64,000 nucleotides of DNA from Phycomyces nitens (lineage: Eukaryota > Mucoromycota > Mucoromycetes > Mucorales > Phycomycetaceae), in NCBI GenBank assembly GCA_022702545.1, contig JAHRBC010000007.1, forward strand, positions 1,488,001 through 1,552,000. Direction: 5' to 3'. Made by a program: the position numbers and the translations under genes. Under the pieces are notes generated by a model. That model saw only the letters and a program-made list of their open reading frames with translations, did no database searches and was not told the DNA's origin. Below, one piece after another: positions 22,848 to 36,018 of the stretch. Position 1 is the first letter of the stretch. Every line of letters starts with the position of its first letter.

Positions 22848-25183
22848 AGACCAAACACAACCAAAAACCAAAACAGAAACTGAAAAAAAAGAAGAAGAAA
22901 ATACTTATCACACGCCCACATATATATTCTCTGTATTTCCTTTCCAATCCTTCTCGTCTTCTTATCTCATGCAATAATCCGCCCACATACTTGTTTGCTT
23001 TCATTTGTTATATCCCAAGCTATTTTTCCCCATTATATATTTATTCTTTCCTTGTCAAAATTCTTTTTCATTCTTGATACCCTTTTCCATACATCATATG
23101 TGTATATACTGTTGTATTATTCTCTTGCGCTCTTTTGAGTGCAGATTCTATGGGCCATATTCTTTATTATTTTCTTATTTTTTATGAAGTTTTTCACCAT
23201 TTATGATTTATTATTATTATTATTATTTATTATTTATTTATTTATTTATTATTTACTTTTATTATTATAGTCCATGTTTATTATAGTATAGCCTTGTGAA
23301 TGGATTTTATATACTTGCAAACTGTTTTTCTTTCTTTTCTTTTCTTTTCTTTTCTTTCTTATATATTTATAATTGCATTTATGTCAACATGTAAAAGAAA
23401 ATAGCCCATTTGAAATGAATAAAACAACGAGATACTCTACATATCGATCAATTAATGTTTTCACTATACTGAAGAAATGCTGCAAATGCTACAATAGGAC
23501 TCTGTAGAGTATTTGAAATCATCCAGGCGACCCAGAGTGAGTATATTAAAGATACAAAAAGGTGCAGAACAGGATATGTCTGGATAGGTTAGGCAGCCAG
23601 GGATATACATATATACACATACACATATATATATGTATATATGTATATATATATATATATTTATGCCTGCAGGTTTTGTAAATAAATTGTTACTATTTTA
23701 CCAAATGGTCGTAATAGCAGTAATAACAAAAATATAGTTTTATAGCAAAAACATTGTACCATCCAAAATAAAATAAAATAAAAAATAAATAAATAAAATA
23801 AAAGAGGCTCAGGCCATGAGATGTTACCCAAATTGATAAACCTTGCATACCTTCTTAAAATGTCATGTTTTGTGTACTCGTCTTTGTAAGGATTTCACTA
23901 GTCCATCAAGTGTACCTTTCTCAAAGCAAATAAATAAAAAAGATCATGAAATTCTCAAGAACCTGGCATTTGTATACACGGCTGTTTTGGATTATGGGGT
24001 GTTGATCCTTGTTTTCAAGAACCCCAATGTCAAGTTCTAATATTATTATTATTATTATTTTTTCCTGGTTTAGCCTATTGAAACCATATATCTATTTTGT
24101 AATTACAGCCATCTCCACCACACGCATACATCTACATATTCACACGCAAGAGTGGATATTTGGAAATATGTCTGGGACAGTAAAAAGTCATAAAGAGAGC
24201 AGTCTTTATTAAAGACCCTAACATAATATATTTATAATATATATATAAAAATCCTGTCTCTCTGCCTCTCTCTCTGTCTCTTGTCTTGGCAGGTTAGGTC
24301 AATCTTATAAACCGAGGTCCCACAGGGAATCTTTAGCCTTTTTGAGCCTAAATGCAACTGAAAAAAACATTAGGACAAGTGTTTGTGGGCATGGGAAACT
24401 GGTGTTGCATAGCAAGTCAAATCGGACAGAAGCCGGATCGAACAAGGTTATTTGGATAAACTGTTTATACTAAAAACAGTCCAGTCTGTGTAAATTGTGT
24501 ACTCTTGAATCACTCGAGAGTTTAGAATACTGCTTAAACAGAACATGATAAATTTTAATTTACATTGATATCACTCGCACGTCCCTTTATGCGTCCTGAT
24601 TTAAATGGACTCGAGACACTTCTTTATGATCATGAACCCACATTTAATATATGTAGAGACAGACCAAGGAATCGATTTTTTTTATATTGTTAATATTATT
24701 ATTATTAGGCTATCTAAATATAATTGCCCAGGTACCATTGTTTGCACCTCTTTCATTCATTCATGTCATAAACAATAAACAACCAGCTTATTTGTTTGGG
24801 CGATTGTCCGCCACAGAAATTATATATATATATTCTTAGTTGATAGATGCCTCTTGATACCAGACAACCATGGCCAATAATCAACATGCCGTACAATTGG
24901 CACCGAGTATCCTCGATAATCTACTGTCGACCTAGATTTGCCCGAGTTTCCATGGTTTTATAAGACTTTTTTTTTGTTTTGAATTTTTTTCAAGATAAAG
25001 TAAAAAGCGGATCAATACTCGGAATAGCCGAACAGCTTGATAATCTACTTATCAAAGATAATATATATATATCAAAAAAAAACATAATAAAGATTCCAGA
25101 CCTTGACAATACAACACTATATACAATGTGCTCAATCCATGTACCTTATAAAAACACCATCTATATAGCTATTGTTTCTCAAG
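22848..25183. other. Intergenic stretch, AT-rich, simple repeats
   Basis: 3' flank of the zinc-finger gene and 5' flank of PRM1. Contains TTA runs (23205-23265), TTTTC repeats (about 23335-23360) and ATATAT tracts (23600-23660). A small ORF at 23843-24040 has no recognisable motif. No gene called. Confidence 0.55.
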
Positions 25184-27063
25184 ATGTCTTTAAACTATCC
25201 GTTCCCTCGTCAAAGGGAAGAGTACTCTTTTGTCTGGCTGAATGGAGGCACACTCATCCTGCTGTCTGGACTCATACCCGTCTTCCAACTCCATTCCGTC
25301 GTGAGATTATTGATTCAGGGCATCCAGTCCGACATTGATGAAACATGCCATGATATCAACAACGCCGTTTTCCATCTCAGAGACTTACCAAATGCACTCT
25401 CATTACACGTCTTGAAAACAGCCTCTACCTCAATCGAGAACCTCCAGAGGATCCTGATCGCCTTGGTGAGCTTAATCGAATACTGTGTAATCTGGCTTAT
25501 TGGGGTCTACAAATCAACGTACCGTTGTCTGTTTGGCCTTGCGATCAACACCGTTCTGGCCCTAGCAACCAGCATCACACAGCCAATCCAACAGGTGGCC
25601 ACAACTGTCTGGGATGGTATCACTAAAGGTATCAACTCCATCTCAGGCAGCAATCTCACCGAGGCCTCTGGAGAATTCCCGGCAAATTGGACAGACACAA
25701 TGGAAAACGTCCGTTCAAAGGTCTTCAACTGGACACAAGGTCCAGACACCATGGCCTTGGTTGGAACGCCCTTTGAGGCCATTAAGACTCGCATAAATAA
25801 CACTTTTGTCGATTGGACACCTCCACCCCTTCAATTCACAGCCGCATTGACCACAGATCACCAAGAATGTGATCCAAGCAGCCTCAAGAACATGATCAAG
25901 GGTCTTGAAGACAAGATTGGCGCCATCATCTGGACCTATGTTGGTTTTGTGCTCTTGCTCGTGGGCCTGTCAACATTGTTTAGCTTCTTTTTTACCTACA
26001 TTTCCCATTATCATCTAGAAGACAAAAGGTCCCTAAATTCAACAGCAGGATGGCAGCGCCCCAGAGTATCGAACAACGCCGGCCCTGATGAACTCCATCT
26101 CCTGGCCCAGGAGCATCGCTACCCAGGGGTCTCTATCATCATTACATTTATCAAAGAAAAATCAAATTTCTCCAAGGGTTACATGGATATACTCGAATGG
26201 TGGACCACTTTTCTGGGCAACCCCTTTACTCTTTATTGCCTATTCCTTGGCATATGCGGCCTCCTAACTAGCTATATACTTCTTTGGACCCTACGATCCC
26301 TGATGGCCCAAACGATCCTCGAGTTTGATGCACAGGCTGTGGCATGGACCAAGGACACAACGACAAGGATTGTCCAGTCCGTTTATGGCCGTAACACAAA
26401 AGATGTTTTGGTGCTCAATGACTGGATATCACAAACAGAAGCAGCAATTAATGAACATGCTTTTGGGTTCATTCGATCGGTCTCATTATCGCTCAATGAC
26501 ACATTGTCAGGTGTGGTTGACGATCTGACCGGGTTGATCAAGACAGCTTTTGGTGGGACAATCTTTGAAGATCCAGTAAAGGGTGTTGTTAGCTGTCTTT
26601 TGCTTGTCAAGATTGAGAATGTCGAACAGGGACTCACATGGATTGTGAGTATGTTTTATATATTTTCACACACCTCTGGGGGTACTAACAGACGGTCGTT
26701 CTTTTTTAGGTCGATAATGTACATGTCAACCTGACGCGTATTGATCCCAGTATACTGGCCTTGACTCCATTGCCCGATGTAGTCGCACAGACCACTTCGC
26801 TAGTTCTTTTATCTGAAAACTCAAACAGCAGCATGCTGGCCTCTCTTGATTCGTACATTGACACCCATCTCACAAACAATATTCTGTATTACTGGATCTT
26901 GATCATTATATGGGTGGTGTGTGTCTTGATCGGATTCGGGCTATTTTCAATCAGATATTGGGTCGAGATGCCCGTATCGCGGCCCCTAGACTACATTCGA
27001 GCCTACAATGAGTCTTATGGCGACAATATAAGAGAAGACTATACAATGAAGCGTAGATATTAG
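25184..27063 (+). CDS. PRM1: Plasma membrane fusion protein PRM1, 2 exons
   Basis: Exons 25184-26644 and 26710-27063 give 604 residues, a usual length for Prm1. Hydrophobic segments are seen near the N-terminus (GGTLILLSGLIPVF), about residue 85-130 (IALVSLIEYCVIWLIGVY, LFGLAINTVLALA), about 250 (IIWTYVGFVLLLVGLSTLFS), about 345 (FTLYCLFLGICGLLTSYILL) and in exon 2 (YYWILIIIWVVCVLIGFGLF). Extracellular loops carry N-glycosylation sequons (NLT, NWT, NNT). The phrase YPFPRQREEYSFVWLNGGTL near the start resembles the conserved N-terminus. Prm1 acts at the plasma membrane in fusion of mating partners or hyphae. The start MSLNYPFPR is the first ATG of the block; the TTG upstream is not needed. Its stop lies 130 bp from that of the convergent SET/MYND gene. 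Confidence 0.85.
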
Positions 27064-27193
27064 GCCATTGCCTCACAGCCCCATCTAGTCTTTTTTTTTA
27101 ATATATATATATTCATAATTTGGCAAGATTGATAAAGTACAAATATTTGCTGTAGAAATGATGTACAAAAAAAAAGTACAAATTGTCCATGTT

Positions 27194-28918
27194 TTATTTC
27201 AATTTTTGTTCGCGCATAAAGATCCATTCTAGCTCAAGCACTTCTCTCCACTGATCAGATTGTTTGCCAAAAGTTGACTGAATGGTTTCTTTTGAGAGCG
27301 CAATCCAGCGTCTAAAACCATTATCAAACAGCTTGTCGAGTGCTCGGCCATTATTAAGCAGGTCCAACTTTACAATCGAGTTCCAGGATGCCTTGGAGAG
27401 CATCAATAGGTGTTGGGCCACAATTGGGTGGTATTGTGGGTATATAAAACAGTATTGGATAATTATGTACATGCCTAGCTTGACAGCATTTTCCCATTCA
27501 CCATCAGCCATCTCGTCATAAAACAGACTCGTGGCAGCGGCCAGGGTCGTCAGTCGATAGGGAATCAGGGCTCCTGGGTAGGTAGGGTACGAGAGTGCAA
27601 GTGTGATGGATGTACTGAGGATCTCATCGGCCGTGTCGCGTACGGGAGGACGAGCAGCAGGTGGTTGGGGATCCTCAAGACGATCGACCTGGGCCCTATA
27701 GCTATGTGGAGAAGGAGATGTGATCAAGAGTCTTGGGTTATGATATGACCAGAGATATGGAGAAAAGAACTGGACAAAGCAATGGGCAAATGTCGACATT
27801 GTAAGCGGCTTGGATGGTTCAGGCACACAGTTGCTCTTTCGGTCATAGATACGACACATCTCCAGCAGATCCCAGCCATCAGCATCCACTTGCTTGAGAA
27901 TCTCTTTTCGCAAATCATTCTTGGCTTTCGATGGATCAAGAACTCTCTGGGCACGGTCCCAGTCAGACTCTTCTTCTCCAAGCAAGCTATCAATCTGCCC
28001 AAAGAACGTATTGTCCGTGCATCGAACACAATCACAGTCGAAAAAGTATTTTTCACGCAGGGTCTTTTGGCGCACAGAACGCGAATGGGCCGCATCAATA
28101 TAGGCAATCGTTACTTCCTCACCACTGGGGATATCGACAATGGCCTTGATGGTCAGCAAGGCTCCATCAAATATCACAACCGCATTTGGTCTACAGGAAT
28201 GGTTGAACAGACTGGCAACTGGATAGGTGCCCTCACCAATAGTAAACATCTGGCTGTCCTGGATCGAAAAGTTATTGCACTGGAACCAGCAGAGGAACTC
28301 GACCAGTCTTTCCTGCGACAGACCGAGTGAAGAGATGTAGGGCTTCTTGAGTACCATGTCTGCGATCCTCTTGTACTTGTTGAGGACATGCTTTGGTTGC
28401 TCCTTGACATGGCCCATCAAACTCAAGAATGCCTCCATTGTCACGTCCACAGTCTCGTCCTGCCTTTCACCTTCTTCACCCAACCCATTATTGTCGCTCG
28501 CTGGCTTTTGGCTGTACCTGCCGACATTAAGAGCCACGCGTTCGAGCATTTCGGCATCAAGCGTTTCAGAGTCTTCTGGAGGACTCTTGGCCAAAGACTT
28601 GCAGACAAACTGATGGTAGCCCAACCAGGCGTTCTTAAAGCAGTCGACATTACAGAAATAAGCTGCTCTGCATTGAGTACATCGCTGGAGAGGCATGACA
28701 TTTGGTGACATTGACTGGGGTTTTTTGAAGCAGTAGTTGCAGAATTCGTTTCGATTGGCTTCTAATGTTATGGTCGCAAGTGGTTGGGATGTGGTGATGA
28801 CTGAGCCTCTGGAGAGTGGTTCGAGGGCAACAATGCAACGACCCTTGTTTGGATTAGAGTCATCGATGAGGGCTATCTGGTAGCTTTCGAGATAGACATC
28901 GAGATTTGTTAGGGACAT
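27194..28918 (-). CDS. SET and MYND domain (SMYD-type) lysine methyltransferase, intronless
   Basis: A single exon of 574 residues. The SET domain is split by a MYND zinc finger as in SMYD proteins. The N-terminal SET part includes NKGRCIVALEPLSRGSVI. The MYND finger is at about residues 61-107 (CNYCFKKP, CTQCRAAYFCNVDCFKNAW and HQFVC). The SET catalytic core is at about 235-285: LFNHSCRPNAVVIFDG (NHSC-PN is the S-adenosylmethionine-binding pseudoknot), then GEEVTIAYID. The post-SET Cys cluster is FDCDCVRC. The C-terminal region is helical. It should methylate lysines on histones or other proteins in nucleus or cytosol. It is intronless although nearly all neighbours have introns. An acidic linker (GEEGERQDETVD) sits between MYND and SET-C. 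Confidence 0.92.
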   Translation of the reverse strand: MSLTNLDVYLESYQIALIDDSNPNKGRCIVALEPLSRGSVITTSQPLATITLEANRNEFCNYCFKKPQSMSPNVMPLQRCTQCRAAYFCNVDCFKNAWLGYHQFVCKSLAKSPPEDSETLDAEMLERVALNVGRYSQKPASDNNGLGEEGERQDETVDVTMEAFLSLMGHVKEQPKHVLNKYKRIADMVLKKPYISSLGLSQERLVEFLCWFQCNNFSIQDSQMFTIGEGTYPVASLFNHSCRPNAVVIFDGALLTIKAIVDIPSGEEVTIAYIDAAHSRSVRQKTLREKYFFDCDCVRCTDNTFFGQIDSLLGEEESDWDRAQRVLDPSKAKNDLRKEILKQVDADGWDLLEMCRIYDRKSNCVPEPSKPLTMSTFAHCFVQFFSPYLWSYHNPRLLITSPSPHSYRAQVDRLEDPQPPAARPPVRDTADEILSTSITLALSYPTYPGALIPYRLTTLAAATSLFYDEMADGEWENAVKLGMYIIIQYCFIYPQYHPIVAQHLLMLSKASWNSIVKLDLLNNGRALDKLFDNGFRRWIALSKETIQSTFGKQSDQWREVLELEWIFMREQKLK

Positions 28919-30973
28919 TGGAGGGTTGAATATTACGAGTTATTTTTTTATGGATATATTTGGCTATATATTTTTGGCTATATAAAATAAAATAAAATAT
29001 ATTGTAGATGGATTTAATATTTTGGCGGGCTTATATTGAGTGAATCCAGATTTGTAATTTTAAAAAAAGGGTGAGAAAAGTAAAGCAAAGGGGAAATCTG
29101 ATATGGTTGGAGAACTCCAGACGCCATTTTAAATCCCCCGACCCACTCACCCTTTTTTGGGGGGTGGGGTTTGATGGCTGGTAAATTCACATTTATTTGT
29201 CTCAATCTGTTTCATAGTGTTGAAAGATGAGCAACAGTTTCATCTTCAAGACCGGTCAGATACACCAACAATATATATATATATAGATAGATAATTTGGT
29301 ATTGGCCAAAGAGTTGAATGAATTGGTGGATAGTTTAGGATTGATCTGATCGTACTGGATCATATAAGCATTATATATATATATATATACACTTATATAT
29401 GTCTATACAGGTAGTAATCCTTGACATTTCTGCTCCAAACCAGCTCAGATCAATTACTCTTTAATATTGACGGTTTACTAAACTCAGGATTGTATATTGG
29501 AGTATTTAGATCTCTCTTTTGGTGTGATGCTGTTTTACTAGAGACATCAGGGTTATATATCCAAAAGATTAAGGATAGACCAAGAATGAGCCAAACGCGT
29601 TATTCAATTGATCAAGTATCCGTATCCATTGATCCACCAAGTTGAAATATTGGCAAGATGAGATAATGTTTTTTTGGATTGGATTGTATTGGATCATAGA
29701 TCATTAATTGGGTCCGGCAAGTCTTTGAGACATGTAATCTGGCTATCCTTTTCGTCAAAGAAAAAAAGAAGGATATGCAGCGTTTGTGGCGGTTTGGTGA
29801 TCAGGGCAAGTAACTAATGCCTGGCAAGCCACCTGGATAATTATTTTGCCATGCAGTAATGGTATCCAACCTCTGGTAAGAATCAGGAGTACCAACAATT
29901 GGTCGTATAAAGAGCGTGTGAGTATGGTGGGGAGCAGAATATATGTGAGCTAGAGCCATAAGATATTGTCAATTGCACAAAACCAGTTCTTTTATGCTTA
30001 ATAGTTTAATAATTTCCAAATATTACAAGTCTTGGTGACATGGCCACTCGTCATTCTTTTTTTTAAAAAAGATATAGTTTTAGAATGGCACTAAATAATA
30101 AGCCTCTTGGGCTTTGGTGATAATTATTCAATTGAAATCCATCTGTCTGTGCGTGTATATAAATATATATACATATACACTATGTTCTCCTTGCACAAAA
30201 GGCTTAGCAAGCGTGCCTGTAGATTCTTATACACAACGCGTGCAACATACCTACAATAGCAAGTATCATAAAGTAGGGTTTGTAGACCGTGTTTTTAAAT
30301 GATTCAAAATGTATTACAAAGAATAATGATTTCAGTTTCTTTTTCTTTTTTCTATATTTTTTTTTAAATATCAGGAGCCTTTATAGCCAAATATTTCCTA
30401 GCTAGGACCAGAGAAACGGACTGTCCAGATCAACCATGGAGCCTATTTTGCGAGCTGGTTTGGTTGATATGATTTGGAGGAAATATCTTTTTCGTATTAC
30501 TATCTTTCATGATTGTGGCTGTTTGTGAACACAATAAGCCGACGTTGGCCATGCTAAACGTGGATTCCACAACATCTCTTATTTATATTTATATATTGAT
30601 GTATTTTGCGGTAGGTAAAGCGAATTGACATTTGTTGTGCGTGTGTAATCATTTACGGACCAAATTTGATTCGGTAGGGCTCCAAAAATCACCCTTTATC
30701 TTGCAAGGTAAAAAGTATTCGACGACTGACGAGGATTCAAACAAGCTCACTCTTGCCATTTTTCCTACATTTCTATTTATTTGGGTCGGCACAATGTTTA
30801 CCCCTTGAAAGAAACAGCCTTTTCTGTGCGTGTCTGCCACGAGAAAGTCTAATTTGAATACCTTTTTTCTCTCTCTGATTTGGTGTGATTCTGTAATAAC
30901 ACCAAGACCTGTGCCTCTAGAATATTCATTTAATCATTTAATTATTTATTATTATTATTATTATTATTATAAA

Positions 30974-31016
<43 letters not shown>

Positions 31017-31681
31017 AATATTATAAATATTAATAAAATCTATTTATTCCTATATTTAATAGTCCTACACAGTGTAAATTTGGATTGAACCCCGCAAATT
31101 ATACTTGTGAATATTTCTGACAAGAAAAGTCAATTACATTACGGATTTCATTTGACATTGGCTGCTCAGCCTCTATTAAAAAAAAACACCAGCCTGAATA
31201 TCAAGAAGACTATAAACCGCCTCCATGGCTGTGCTGGCCACTATTTTAGTCCTTGGATATAATCTTGGCCAATAGAGGCAAACCATAGTCTGTGATCCTC
31301 GTATTGTTGCATTGGAAAAGAGGTGCTTGGTATATATATAAAATATAAAAGTGAATCAAAATTATGGTGTGTCAGGAAGCTCGGACTCTGTATTTCTTTG
31401 CTGTGCGGAAAAAAAGAGAAAAGGTAATGAACAATGAGCAAAGTCGAAAATCATTCTCGATTCCATATCTTGTCTTGGCGGGATAAATTTATTATTATTT
31501 TAATTTTTCACCTCCTTTTCCACATCATCACCATTAACGCAACTCTTGCTGTTTTATATATATATTTTTCTTGTACCTGAATAAACATCCATTACGATAA
31601 TATATTTATATATTTATATTTATATTTATTTAAATATATTATATATACATACACATACATATATACACTGAATCATTTGTC
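28919..31681. other. Intergenic stretch with ATT microsatellite
   Basis: No confident gene. Short ORFs (for example 29421-29645 and 30649-30840) show no motif. A long (TTA)n tract is listed separately. The last 250 bp, A+T-rich with ATATAT tracts, form the upstream region of the type I membrane protein gene. Confidence 0.55.
30943..31032. repeat. (TTA)n microsatellite, about 90 bp
   Basis: About 30 nearly perfect TTA units, broken twice by AAATATT. Intergenic. Confidence 0.9.
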
Positions 31682-33281
31682 ATGAGGAGGCCCATATACT
31701 TTCTTTGGCTCACTTGCATTTCGGCCTCAATCGCGATACAAGCCCCACTTGTCAAACGGCAAGGTTAGACATCAACAGCTAATCTAGTGATTGCTAATCA
31801 CCACCACATCCTAATGATCTCAATCTAACAATCAATAGCCGTCGCAAGTTCAAGCTGTGCCCTACGCGAGAATACTTGGGGAATATGCTCACCAAGTTCA
31901 ACCGATATTTGGTATAATGGCACATTTTATGAAATAAACTGGAAGTACAAGTAAGCCCCCAGATGCCCAAGAGTTCAAATATATATATATCAATTCTTAT
32001 TCACCTTTCTTGATAGCAATGCCATGTATTCGAATTTCGTAAGCCTTTTTCTATTGATAATATATAATTATTGTTTTAATAATAATTTGTGTGCGAATAT
32101 ATATATTCAACATTTTTTTTGTGATCCTTGTAAATCAATCATCTAGGTCTACCTCGACCTCTACCTCCTTTATTACAACAACACGCAATACACAACCATC
32201 AAAACGTGGCCAGATTTAACCAATACTCGGGGTGCCCTTGTACAACAGGTGGACAATACCTGGTTTCCTACTCAACTTCCAGACAACTCGCCCAACACAT
32301 CATGGACAATGACGATGTATATCCTAGGTGCCGGTGTAGACCTCGAGACAGAACTCGCCAAGATTGACACTTCAGAAACCCTCTATCCCCTCCCAACCTC
32401 CTTTACCCTCGTTCGTAAGTAACATTCGGCATATTTGGCTCAAATGTCTTAATATTCTTTATAAAGAAAACGCACACAACACCACAGTCGCCAACACAAC
32501 CATTGCTCCATCTGTGTCTAGTGCGCCTGGAATACCAAGCACTACAAACCTTGCAAATGAACCACAACAGTCTTCTGATGACTCTGACAATTCGCTAGAA
32601 CCCTGGGCAATTGGTGTCATTTCTGCTGCATGTGTGCTAGTTGTAGCAGTAATCATTGGCATCATTTGGGCCACTCGCAGGATGCGCAGAAATAAGAAAC
32701 GCGACAACAACTCCAATGAAGAGAAACGAGCAATGTATAACGCTTCACAGCAGCCTCAGCAAACCGAGACCCCAGATCTGACGCTCGTTGCACCCACTGC
32801 TCTCCAGCGACAGTCTGAGGCGGCTGGAACGACAGATAATAGAGACCTTGCTTCAATCAACTCTGCAACTCCAATGATGCAGCAGGGTTCGCTTTCGATG
32901 CGAAGCTCGCCTGTAACCTTGACGCCGGTTGGACCACGCAATAATCTTGATGCCGAATTCGAAAAGGCAGCCATCAGCCATGCCCTGCAGCAGCAGCAGC
33001 AGTATGGAGATCCTGCTCATCAGTCGAGCAGTATCTTGAGTTCAACAGATGCGCTATTGATTGCAGACACTTTTAGACAATTTATGCGGAAACCCGAGTG
33101 GAGCGAGCACGCCGAAGAAGATTTGGAGCTTCATGAGAAAGCGCAGGACGCAGAAGAAGACAAGAAACGATTAGGAAACCAACTTCTCTTACGACATTTA
33201 GAGAATGAAGGCACATCGGTGCATACAGTAGAGAAACGCCCGGCATTAAAGAACAATGACGACCAAGACAATGCATCTTGA
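31682..33281 (+). CDS. Single-pass type I membrane protein with signal peptide, 5 exons
   Basis: Exons 31682-31763, 31839-31950, 32017-32038, 32147-32414 and 32467-33281 join to 432 residues. The N-terminus MRRPIYFLWLTCISASIAIQ is a signal peptide, followed by a KR pair. The lumenal/extracellular part (to about residue 205) holds CALRENTWGICSPSS and several NxT/S sequons, then a Ser/Thr/Pro-rich stalk. One transmembrane helix (WAIGVISAACVLVVAVIIGI) is followed by a basic stop-transfer (RRMRRNKKR) and a roughly 200-residue cytoplasmic tail, Q-rich then acidic (EHAEEDLELHEKAQDAEEDK). I do not recognise the family. The layout recalls fungal cell-surface sensors (Mid2/Wsc-like) or cell-wall anchored receptors, but no WSC domain is present. 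All introns are GT-AG; the third exon is only 22 nt. Confidence 0.8.
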
Positions 33282-36018
33282 GAAACAGTATATCTTCTTT
33301 TTTTTTGTGACATTTCACTCATACCCCCAACCTCCCCCTCTCCTCCCACCACCTCCTCCCTCTCCTCCCCACCTCCCTACTCACATCTCTATTCTTCACT
33401 CACCATTCTCACAGATCTCTTTTCTCTCTTTCTTTTTATTTCTCGTTCAATGTAATTCAATATCAAATCTTCATTTATTTATTTATATCTTCTAAACAAA
33501 CTGTGAACTGAAAGCTAGCTTCGTTTATATTGTTGTTAATATATGTTATAATATATCATTTATGTATACACTCTATCTCAAATCTAGTATAATATTAAAG
33601 AGCAAAAAATAATAATAATAATGATGAATATCTTTAATGTCGTGGACCTGCAGAGGGAAACTGTGGGGGGGAGGAGGCACCAGAGTTTAGATTAAATTCA
33701 AAGAACCAAAAAAAAAAGATGGCGCAATGTTCTAAACATTATTGATATACTAAAAGTATATCCATCAATCTACAGTAAAGATGGGCCATATTTTTATATA
33801 TTTATTATAATAATAATAAAAAAGCTCGTACAACTGTCAAGTCAATATGAATACAACGAGCTCTATTTGTATATAGATAACCAGCTGAATAACCAACCTG
33901 TAATTTCAGCAAGTGTTAATCACTTTTTCACTCTCTCACTCACTCTCTTGTGCCCCTTTTGGGTACATGTGAAAGAGGCAATGGTGGGCGTGGTAATCTA
34001 CAGACTGTTCTTATAGATAACGTACTGGTAATTGTGACCAAATCGGTTGTGAACTTTGGAACTCTGGGATCATCTACTCCATGTACCCTACCCAGTCAAG
34101 AAAGCTTATCAATAATTCAGGTACAATGCCACCAGATACAAAATTACTATTCAAATGTGGGGGTCCAATAAATCTCTTGGTTTCCAGGGGGGAGGGGGAG
34201 GTAGCTATACTCTTTGGCAGAGAAATAAGATATCATGGTCTTTCACAAGTAGCAAAATCAAAGGTACCGAGATATGAATATATTATCAATTCATCTTGAC
34301 GAATTCAAAAAGACTGATTATGTAATGGTATCTGGAAAAGGTGCCAATCACTACAGGGCTCACTCTCTATAAAGCAGACAGTGGAGAGATCAAAGATACT
34401 TATGGCTGGCTACACAAAAACCAACAGAAAACACTACAAGAGATCAAAGTAAATGTAGGTGGGTTGTATTAATCGTAAAATACCCTAATAATCTTGTTCA
34501 ATTAACTGTCACAGGTCATTATAATCCTTTCCATCTGCAATGAGGTGCTATGGAAATGGTCGGTCGTTGGGACTCTATTCTTGTGCTTCATTATTATTTA
34601 TACAACGCCAACAACAGAAAAAAGCCTATTAACCTCGTCTAGTTTTATAAGAAAAGTTGCGCTAGAGAGGTTGATGGCCATTCAAAGATGATCATTTGGC
34701 CCTTTTGACTCGGAAATATATATATATATATATATGTACATATATATATATATCTGTGCTGATATTGTGCTCTACTAAATTCATTTGTAATCAGTGAATT
34801 ATAGAGTGTAACTCTATTTAATGTCACCAAGGTCTCTTGAGAATCTGTATTAAATGACGAGTTACGAAGACCGGTTGAGTCGAGGGCTACATTGGAACGC
34901 CGAGATGGCCTGATTTTCTCTCTCTCTAGAGTATTTGAGATATACAATAGTTGTGTGTGTGTGCACACCTTTCATGCTTATCTTGTTGTTCCTTATGCCA
35001 TAATATTCTCAATACTAAAATACGGTGCTATAAACGCAGTATAGAATACATAAATTTTCCAAAGACCCCAAAAGTTTATGTGATAATCATATCACTAGTA
35101 TATCCAATCGATCGTTGGAATATAGGTGTCTAGAGTAAAATAACGAATGCCAAGGCTCTAAAAAGGTCTATATGATTCAATATGGCGCTTGGCTAGAGAT
35201 ATGCTTGTAAATATCCCATCATTTGTCTCTTTATAATTTATTTTTAATGGTCTTTACAAGTATTTCAGCAGAGTAATGGCCATCATGTTTTTTCTTTTTA
35301 TTTGAAGAATGGAAATTGGTTATGTATAGAATAAATATATCAATTATATTTCTGTGTGCGTCTCATGCCATTCATTTTTTTTCCAAACAAAATATTAAAT
35401 AGGCGATGCAACTAAAAGATTATCTGCACAACCCCCCTTTTTTGTGCATTTTATGCCTGACACAGCCAGTGAGAAATATAAGACACTGCCCATAAAAACA
35501 AGGCACAGGGCACAGGGGTAAATGTCGCTCAAACGACTGACAGCTTGGACCAGACGTTTGGATCCATAAAGATATTCGATTTATATTTTTATTTGTGGTA
35601 TTGGCACATACAACAATCCTCCTTTTTTTTGAATCTCTATTGTAGAATTTGCTTAATGTGCCAATAGCACAAAGTGACACTCTGTAAAGTGCCGCCTATT
35701 TATTTTTCTCGAGGCACCGGAGACATAATTATCTGTGATGTCACAAAACAAAAAAGAATGTCCCAAGAAGTGCCTTCTTGATCCCCTCCCCCTTTTATAT
35801 ATATGTATATATATATTTTATATATATAATATATTTTAATCACCACTTTTTTTTTACTACCACCCCCCTCGCTCGCCACTCAACCCTTTGGCTCTCTTTC
35901 GCTCTTTCCCTTTCTTTGGCGTGTTTTAATTTATTCTTTTAGCCGTCTTTTGTCGTGCACTCGTAGCTGTAGTCTGTCTGTAACAAATCCTGGGCCAATC
36001 TGACACCACTGTAGACGC
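33282..36018. other. Intergenic stretch, AT-rich
   Basis: Begins with a CT-rich 3' flank (33310-33430). Small ORFs (33950-34171, 34645-34968 minus, 35420-35680 minus) show no recognisable motifs. ATATAT tracts at 34715-34755 and 35800-35840. The last 200 bp, with CCCTCGCTCGCC and CTTTCGCTCTTT pyrimidine stretches, is probably the MDV1 promoter and leader. Confidence 0.5.

Noticed and set aside
31076..31105. GGTTCAATCC (minus) as a tRNA T-loop
   Set aside because: Upstream sequence on that strand is AT-rich and forms no cloverleaf.
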